From NCBI GenBank assembly GCA_947683425.1, contig CANTUQ010000035.1, positions 6,309,001 through 6,373,000 on the forward strand: 64,000 nt of DNA. The letters run 5' to 3'. Positions 57,092 through 64,000 of this stretch are shown piece by piece. Position 1 is the first letter of the stretch; each line of letters starts with the position of its first letter. Both the position numbers and the translations under genes were made by a program. A model generated the notes under the pieces. It was not told where the DNA came from, made no database searches, and saw only the letters and a list, made by a program, of their open reading frames with translations. This DNA comes from Excoecaria cochinchinensis (Eukaryota; Streptophyta; Magnoliopsida; Malpighiales; Euphorbiaceae).

Positions 57092-57739
57092 ATGTACTCA
57101 TCTGTTCTCACTAAGATGTACCGAGTTCTCGACAACCCCCGAACTTGGAAAACTACCATCATAATCCCCCTTTCTGGCTTGAAATTCCTGAGAAGAGTTA
57201 GGAGAGACCAAAACCTTCTTCTAGCTGCAGTTCACTTCTGGGACCCTTGTTTTCGCGTTTTTAGGTTTACCTACCAAGAATTATGCCCCCTGCCTCAAGA
57301 GTTTGCTGCGATCATTGGAGCATGGTTTCCTCCCGGCACATCACCCTGCATTTTGCGCTGTGGCTTGACTCAGACGAGGGACATCACATTGGCTTTAGGC
57401 ATCCCTCCTTCTATTGCTATGAGGCTAGTTCCCTTAGGCACTACCTTTGCTTTGTCACCACTGATTGACGCTCCGAAGGACTTTTCCAATATTCTACCAT
57501 TTCAAGCGGGTGTCATTCTTTTGCTTTGCTTCATAAGGTATCTGACTGTGACTGCGGGGGAGCTGACTGGTGACCTACAGTTGTTCGGGGTTGTAGACGA
57601 TCTTCACTATGGATTGACCCCTTTTACCTTGATTCTTGCTGAGACCATCTTGGGCTTAGATTCTGTCTGTGGTTTTCCCACTTTTGCCTTCACTGGTAGC
57701 CCCTTATTACTCAAGGTACATCATTATTTTAAAAGGTAG
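57092..57739 (+). CDS. Intact antisense extra ORF of element G (DUF7745/plant-mobile-domain-like)
   Basis: It has 215 codons without a stop from ATG 57092 (MYSSVLTKMYRVLDN). Motifs are LLLAAVHFWDPCFRVFRF, LCPLPQEFAAIIG, ITLALGIPPSIAM and LHYGLTPFTLILAETILGLD. This FWDP/VFRF/EE arrangement resembles the plant DUF7745 and mobile-domain proteins often found as extra ORFs in Tat/Ogre elements; the match is from memory and not searched. It is plus-strand, antisense to element G. A possible intron (57716-57957, GTACAT to TTGCAG with a strong pyrimidine tract) would replace the last eight codons. It is the only undamaged long ORF near many broken ones. No catalytic residues are recognised. Confidence 0.6.
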   Translation: MYSSVLTKMYRVLDNPRTWKTTIIIPLSGLKFLRRVRRDQNLLLAAVHFWDPCFRVFRFTYQELCPLPQEFAAIIGAWFPPGTSPCILRCGLTQTRDITLALGIPPSIAMRLVPLGTTFALSPLIDAPKDFSNILPFQAGVILLLCFIRYLTVTAGELTGDLQLFGVVDDLHYGLTPFTLILAETILGLDSVCGFPTFAFTGSPLLLKVHHYFKR

Positions 57740-57957
57740 TGCGTCCCTTGTGAATTTTCACACTAGCTTTTCTTCGCGAGAAATGCGTCCTTTCGAATTT
57801 TCACATGACCCTATGCCTCATTTTTGCCTGGAGTGGACCCTACCCATTCCAGTTACTTTTTTCTTAATTCTTTTTCTTTCTTATTTTATTATTATTTTTC
57901 ATTATTATCTCTTTTTTTTTCTTTTGTTTTCTTTTTTTTTAACTTCTTGTCTTGCAG
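57716..57957 (+). other. Possible intron after the antisense ORF
   Basis: AAG|GTACAT at the donor and a T-rich tract then CTTGTCTTGCAG at the acceptor. If spliced, the protein would read LLLKILST and stop. The first part (57725-57850) is conserved in element D at 41455-41570. Confidence 0.35.
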
Positions 57958-58116
57958 ATTTTGTCTACATGAGAAGCTGAAGCTTTTATCAAAGCCTCCT
58001 CCCATGGCAATTGGCCAGTAATCACTGAGGAATTTCTTACCCTAATAGCGGTTATATTCTTTTGCCTCTCCCGATGAGGGTGTCGCTTGATTTAGCGAGA
58101 TGGCAGATGAGGTTAT
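57740..58116. other. Element G sequence up to the element F insertion
   Basis: Apart from the intron-like stretch, no gene is visible. The sequence ends at TTATTG, where the LTR of element F begins. Confidence 0.55.
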
Positions 58117-58517
58117 TGTAGACACCGGGTCCCGAGCTCAGTATAAAAATGAAAAAGTGATTTTGGGTCCTTAGTAATTCCCCTCTAAAAAAATATATAT
58201 ATATATGTGATAATATATAAATATGCGTATGTGTAAAATTAGTTAATTAATTAGTTAATATTATTGTGTGATTGAAATGCATGTAAAATTAAAGATTAAT
58301 TAGTTAATTAATTAGTTAAAATGTAGAATGTTTAATTAATTATATAAAATATATATGGCTAAATAGATTGATTATATTAAGATGTAAAATATGTAATTAA
58401 TAGAGTATTTAATTAGTTAATGTGTTAGTTTAAGTAAATTAATTAAAATTGAAAATTAAAAAGAATGGAAAAATGGAGGAAGTTATTAAGGTAACCTAAT
58501 TAACCCTAATTTGAGGG

Positions 58518-58527
58518 TATAAAAAGG
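58518..58527 (+). promoter_or_regulatory. TATA box of element F LTR
   Basis: TATAAAAAGG lies about 400 bases into the LTR, close to the D position (about 440). Unlike D, E and G, this U3 has no dyad cluster, only simple TTAATTAA-type AT palindromes. Confidence 0.6.
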
Positions 58528-59129
58528 ATAAGATGGACAAACAAGGGGGCTCGGCTAGAACAAGAAAGAAAAGAAATAGAAAATAGAAAGAGAGAAGAAA
58601 GAAGAGAGAAGAGAGAGCAAGAACAGAGGAGGGACTCTCGGCTAGGCAAAGAAGAACAAAGAAAAGAAAAAGAGAAGAGAGAAGAGAGAGCAAGAAAGAT
58701 CAAAGGCCAAGATCAAAAGAAAAGCAAAGGAAATAAAAGCAAAAGAAAGGAGAAGCAAAGAAGTGAAAAGAGAGGACCAGCCAACGGAAACCCACAGCAC
58801 GCCGGACCAGAGAAGAAAAAGGGAAAGAAGAGGGAAAGGAGGCGTTGCCTCCGACGGCTAACCGCCGCCGCACACGGCGGCACGCCTCCCACCGGCGCAC
58901 TCCCCACCTCTGGGCGCACCCAGTTGTAGCCGCCGTTTCCCCATCAGACTCCGGCAGCCGGCGCGTGGGGGAGAAGAACCCGGACCGTTGCAGCGCGTTT
59001 TCCCGGGGACGGCGACTTCCGATCGGCCCGTGGACACCGCCGGCGGGTTCCTCGGGCGCCGATCTTCCTTTCGGCGACGGTGGTGTCGGTCACCCCTCCT
59101 CCGGCAACATAAATCCGGTAAGCCCCTAT

Positions 59130-59880
59130 TTTCCTTATATTTTATATTATATATATATTTATTTATTTATTTTTCTGTTTTTATATATTATTTTTATTAG
59201 TATTAATATTATTATTGTCTAATTTGTGTTAATTTTATATTATTATTTAATTAATTTGTGATTATTATTATTTAATTTTATGTTTTATTATTATTATAAT
59301 TATTGATTATTGTTATTATTGTTGTATTATATTATTATTGTTATTTATTTATGTTTATTATTAATTGATATTTACTATTATCATTATATTTATTTAGTAT
59401 TATCTATTATTATTGTTTATTATTAATATTGAGATTATATTATTGTTATTGTTGTGTGAATATTATTATATTGTTGATATTATGATTATTATGATACTAT
59501 TATTATTTGCTTATTATTATTGTTATATTAATACTATATTATTTATTGTTCTTAATGTTATTATTTTATGTTTAATGCATTTTATAAATATTATTGTTGT
59601 TAATATTATTATCACTATTATTATCATTTGGTTCATATTACTATTATTTATTTTATTGCTATTATTATTCTTTATTTGTCATGATTAATTATAATTATTA
59701 TTGTGATTGTTGTTATATTTTATATATTGTTATTATAATAATAATTATTATTTGTTTATTATTATTGCTATATTATTATTATTCTTAATGTTATTATTTT
59801 ATATTTAATACATTTTATGATTATTATTATTGTGTAATATTTATTATTAATATTATTATTTTTCATCACACTAAATTTAT
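59130..59880. repeat. TTA-rich simple-sequence tract in element F LTR
   Basis: About 750 bases of imperfect ATTATT repeats. Its ORFs are Ile/Tyr/Leu runs and not genes. Confidence 0.85.
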
Positions 59881-60918
59881 TATCATTTGATTAATTAATT
59901 TAATTATTCATTATTTCATTCAATTTAGTCAATTATTAACTTTGACTATTTTCTTTAAATTGTTTATTCAATTATTTGCGTATGCATTTATTTATTGATT
60001 TTAACTATTTATTTATTACTAACTGTTATTATTGTCTTGTCATGACCGTAACCGAGTGACATGCGACTTGTTCGAGGAGCACAGTCGAGACGAGTAGTTT
60101 AATATTTATTATTTATTTATTTAAAAGCATGTAATTATTATTTTATATTATTTTATTTATCTGTGGTCTGTAATAATAAAATGATTTTCGACCGCTCTTA
60201 AAAAGAACCACCACACAAATGTTTTCTGCTAAATAGAATATTGGTTAATAAAACTGGACCAATGTCCTATTTTTACCCAATAAAATCATCACATAAAGAT
60301 CGTTTTCCATAATGAATGCATGCGAGGACCAATATCCTCATGGTTAATGAATAACTCGTTTTATGCATGTATCGTACATTTACAAACAAGGGTTGTATTC
60401 CGCCCTTAGTATTATTGTAAATTTATTTCATGCTTTCATGCTATTTTATTTTATGCTCTTAAATGGATGAATGCGCTTTAATTAAATTACATCGTGTAGA
60501 GAGAGAGTGAAATAATAAATTCAAAACCTAATTGTAAAATTAATCAAAGTGAAAATAAATGAGAAGTTCCGAAACTATCTCTAGTCTTTGGGCTCAAAGA
60601 GGCGAGAGGTTTACCCTCCAAGACACCTCTTGTGTCACGAGACTTTGACGTTAATCCTAGGCTCCTTAGGGCGGAGGTTTACCTTCCAAGACCCCTCTAG
60701 TTGGCCCAAAATGGATATTAAGCGCAATCTTAGGCTCTTCGAGGCGAGAGAAACTTTCCCAATGTTCTATTGGGTGGCGACTCCATGAAACCTCCTTGTT
60801 GCCCAACATAGACGCACTTGTGATTTATTGCAAGCTGTTAACGGACCCTCAAGTGCCCCATCGCCCTCAAGCGGGTGGTCATAGGGGCGGCCGAGTGGAC
60901 ATCCGGCGCGCGTCACAG

Positions 60919-60937
60919 TGGCGACTCCACTGGGGAC
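60919..60937 (+). promoter_or_regulatory. Primer binding site of element F
   Basis: TGGCGACTCCACTGGGGAC lies one base after the LTR, identical to that of element D. Confidence 0.82.
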
Positions 60938-61930
60938 ATATTTGAGACTTCGATTCGAAAGTACCTTGATTAAAATTTACAATAAAGTTTTAGTTTATAA
61001 ATTTCGCTTTCTCTCAAAATTGCATTACATCCCATTAGAGCTTTAGAACTATGCTAGTTTGGTCCCTTAATTAGCCCCGGTGCGTTCCCGAAGCACGACC
61101 CTATTTTCACTCAATTTAGGGAAGTGTTAAGGATAATCACCAGCTCAAGCCTCGTACCATCAAGGTATATCAAATGGTGACCCGATCGGTCGTTACGCTC
61201 ATGATGAGCTAAGCCTGTTGGCAGGGACCATGCTTGGGTAGCCCTAAAGTAACACCACCTTTTGACCAAAGCCCATGTAATGGCAATAGAAACTTCCACT
61301 AGGTGACATGTACCATAATATCGTGCTTGCTATTTGGGCCGTCATATATTGAATAAAATCAATCAAATTAAATGGTTTTCATCAAAGGCTTTCATGCCCC
61401 GGTGGGCCCATCTTGATTTAATCGAATTGTTTAAATATATAAAGGCCAAACATCCATGCGAATGTGCTTTAAAGTAAGAATTGTTATGCTGCCAGTTTTT
61501 CATCGTGCACTATACGGGTTCATTGGGTTCCCTATTAATCCTTGGATAAAGCCCACCGAGGAAAGATACCGCACGACCCCGTGTGTGGGAGAAATAAGGT
61601 TGGAAGGATTTATCTGCTTGCATGTGGCTGTGAATGCTGCACAACATGCACATACATCACACGTCATTCATGTAAAAAAAAAATCGAAAATAATAACAAA
61701 AAAGAGAAAACGCATTTCATTTTATGTATATATCCTTTTGCCTACATATTGTTTTTCATGTGCATATACCATCATGTATATAATTTTTTTCATGCATTGA
61801 ATCATATCATTGTAATTTATTAATCTTTCACTCACCAACGACCATCTGCACAATTCACGATCATGCATTGTATATTGTCATACACGCATCATTCTAACAA
61901 TTTAAATTTTCAGCCATCATAGATTCATCC
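60938..61930 (+). other. Element F leader
   Basis: It is untranslated and matches the inverse of the element D leader in blocks (for example TCAAGCCTCGTACCATCAA and TTTCATGCCCCGGTGGGCCC). No ORF is supported. Confidence 0.7.
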
Positions 61931-62242
61931 AAGTGGATTAGAGGCCCTGACGGTCGACTAATAAGAACGGATTAGCCCTTTGGATTGCTGGAATTAGTGC
62001 TTGATTGGGATCCTGAGCCACTCTCAGCATCTAGTACCTCATCCCCCTGATTCACGAGCACCTACTATCCCACAACCACTTGTTGATCGACAACAACCAA
62101 TAACCCATGCTGGGGGCAAGCCGAACCACCTGCTGGTGGGGAGGATCATTTTATTGGCAATGCTACTGTTAACCTGTCAATGAGCATGGAGCTGCAGCAC
62201 CTATTAAACCAAGAAGGGGAAATAAAAGCTGATGACAGATGA
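61931..62242 (+). pseudogene. Remnant at the gag position of element F
   Basis: A frame with stops reads EPLSASSTSSP, then WGQAEPPAGGEDHFIGNA and MELQHLLNQEGEIKADDR before TGA near 62240. It is not similar to the element D gag. I do not recognise it. It sits where gag should start and may be an unrelated or strongly diverged gag N-terminus joined by deletion. Confidence 0.35.
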
Positions 62243-64000
62243 ACGACATGGGTTGCAGTGCTTGCTTTGCTAGGAGATGTCTTTATATTTGAGCTTTTGC
62301 AATATTGGTCATTTCAATTATATTGTTGCGTACTTGTATATTATTTCTAATGATTTCATTTCACATGATCGTAATACATTCATTCATTTTGACATTAATT
62401 CAATTAATACTACTGCATTTAATCTTAGAACTTTGAAAATCCAAAGAAAATTTTGATAGCATCTGATATAACTCTTGTAAAGAGGGAAAGTCAGAGAGAA
62501 AATAAAAATAAGGAAAAAAAACTAGTTGCAATTAGGAGATTTGATGAAAACTCACTAAGAGCGCTAGAACCTTTCTGATTACCCGTCGAAGCGATCTCTG
62601 GATAAGACAGAACCTGGAAAATGATTTAGGCATCATTCTTTGCATAGCTCTCTAAATGACTATTTCCTACCTTTATTCTGCAATCGCTTGCTAGCCCGTT
62701 GAGCCTTTATACTGGTATGCTGAATGCGTGCCAATTTTTGTTGTTACACACATTAAAACTATCCTCTCGCCTAAAATGATTTTGGCTTCCCCTTAGAAGA
62801 GTGGCCACTCTAAAAATGATGGGTGTATATTTGAACAATTCTTTGGGTTATCAAAAATTGCCTTGGTAAGGGCAAGTTCAGACTTTGAAAAGAGGGTTTA
62901 GTCATGCACGAAAGGCATGAGCTCAAAAAAAAAAAAAAGAAGCGAAAGCAAAAAGAAGAAAAAGAAAAAGAAAAGCGAAAAATCCAAAAAGAAAAAATGA
63001 ATCAAAAATGAAAGAAAAAGAAGCAAAGAAAAGAAAAAAAGAAGAATCAATAAGAGAGCTCAAAATGGTGGCCAATTGACTAGTTTCAATGATGTCCCTT
63101 CTGATCTCAAGGAGCTAGAATGTTATCGAGTCCAAATTCAAGAATACTTTTGAGCCGAGAATGGTTCATCCATCAGTTGAGAAAATATCGCAACCATTTT
63201 TTCTCTAGCGACCTGATCTTTCTTTGACAGCCATCTACCTAGGCCTGGCACTACAACCAAAGTAAGACCTCTTAATTCTGGATTCAGTCTTATCCAATTA
63301 GCGGAGATGACCTTCTAAAAAGGTTTGGTAGGTAAGAAAAGGCATATGGTGTTTCTTGAGTTTCAAGCGAGGAGCCACGAGTGCATTCATGCATTCGAGT
63401 TAAGTCTTGTCTCCAACGTTGCATCTAGAATCAAAGTTAAAAAAAAATAAGAGCTGAGAGAAAATATCCAATAAAGAAAAAAAAAAGAGAGAAGGCTGAT
63501 TGATAACAGGAGTTTGATGCTTTCAAAATCCATCCCGAGATTAGATGAGGTTTTGTATCTTGAGATTAATGCCAAATAATGATCATGTGTTATGAAATCA
63601 AATTGAAATACGTGCATTTATACAATGATATTGATGTAACCGGAGCAGTTCATCTTGTATACTCAAGGCTACTGTCTATCCGCTGCTGCTCTCATCATTC
63701 AAGCACGCCAACCAACTCATCATGTTGTCAACTGTGAAGCCAGTGTCTACAATTGTGCTTCATGACCGAAATCAAGCCTGTGCAACTGTGATTTGAGGCA
63801 CAAGCACATGACAGTCACACCCGAAAGATTTTTGGTAACAATTTCAGTTCTTCTGGTAAAAAAAAAAACAACAAAAAAAAAGAAAAAAAAAGAAAAAAAG
63901 GTCGTTAGAGATGAAAATCGTAATTGGCACTCTAAGCAAAAGTTAGGCCAAATGGCAGGGTGAAAACCTGGAGACAGGCAGTCTGTCCTAAAAAAAAAAG
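62243..64000 (+). other. Element F interior, non-coding
   Basis: It matches the inverse of element D 43935-45200 in patches, including AAACTAGTTGCAATTAGGAG and the DLKELECYRVQIQEYF relic near 63100. A-rich tracts lie at 62920-63050 and 63855-63900. No pol motif. Confidence 0.6.

Larger units (their letters stand above)
58117..60917 (+). repeat. Element F 5' LTR
   Basis: It is 2801 bp, from TGTAGACACCGGG to CGCGCGTCACA. Its last part (60560-60900) resembles the inverse of the element D LTR start. A purine-rich block (58540-58830) and a GC-rich block (58850-59115) follow the TATA box. The ORFs there are low-complexity. Confidence 0.85.
58117..64000 (+). mobile_element. Element F: Tat/Ogre-like retrotransposon, 5' part
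   Basis: It has an LTR starting TGTAGACACCGGGTCC, the same primer site as D, and a leader related to that of D. It runs off the right edge in a sequence that is the inverse of D at about 41600-41710, so it has the same internal order as D. No pol and no complete gag are seen in 3.1 kb of interior. Confidence 0.82.

Noticed and set aside
58720..58920. Possible host gene exon (GC-rich block near 58850-59115)
   Set aside because: It lies within the LTR between the TATA box and the LTR end, without splice-supported continuation or a recognised domain.
58845..59222. 125-codon ORF in the element F LTR
   Set aside because: It lies across GC-rich then TTA-rich simple sequence in an LTR, with no domain.
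60919..60937. tRNA-like sequence
   Set aside because: Only the 3' end complement of a tRNA is present; it is a primer binding site. No cloverleaf gene was found anywhere in the window.

Overview
This is plant nuclear DNA made almost entirely of transposable elements. It is AT-rich and full of nested LTR retrotransposons of the Ty3/Gypsy Tekay/Del-like, Athila-like and Tat/Ogre-like types, with CACTA DNA transposons, a Mutator-like MITE and TTA/TAA/AT microsatellites. I found no host gene, rRNA gene or tRNA gene. The lineages suggest a flowering plant, probably a eudicot; I cannot name the species.

Left third (1-22885). The right end of a CACTA element (1-468) is followed by a decayed minus-strand Tekay-like element, B (883-3185 plus 14925-19970). 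B is split by a complete plus-strand relative, A (3186-14924, target duplication CATCC, LTRs about 3.4-3.5 kb). B itself sits against an older LTR relic (19971-22885).

Middle (22886-58116). A gag-only element C (minus, from 22886) has its 5' LTR broken by a Tat-like element G (3' LTR 26837-28795). G is broken by D, a Tat/Ogre-like element spanning 21.3 kb (29011-50323, target duplication GTATC), and by a probable solo LTR, H (about 50791-53550). D is broken by an Athila-like element E (31971-40307) and by a complete CACTA element (41949-43931). E is broken by a 520-bp MITE (36556-37075). The nest C > G > D > E > MITE is five levels deep. The rest of G carries a decayed sense extra ORF (53879-55819) and an intact antisense ORF (57092-57739).

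Right end (58117-64000). The 5' LTR, primer site and leader of another Tat-like element, F, run off the window.

How the parts work together. No element here looks autonomous. A and B have gag-pol but it is full of stops. C has only a zinc-knuckle gag. D has only a gag fragment. E has gag and an extra ORF but no pol. The most unusual pattern is a set of short dyad-symmetric sequences (palindromes or hairpins). They cluster in U3 ahead of the TATA boxes of D, E and G, and recur inside E and G ahead of their extra ORFs. Some motifs are shared between lineages (D with E, D with H, C with E). This looks like a modular, element-specific cis code, possibly read by the extra ORF products; that functional reading is inference.
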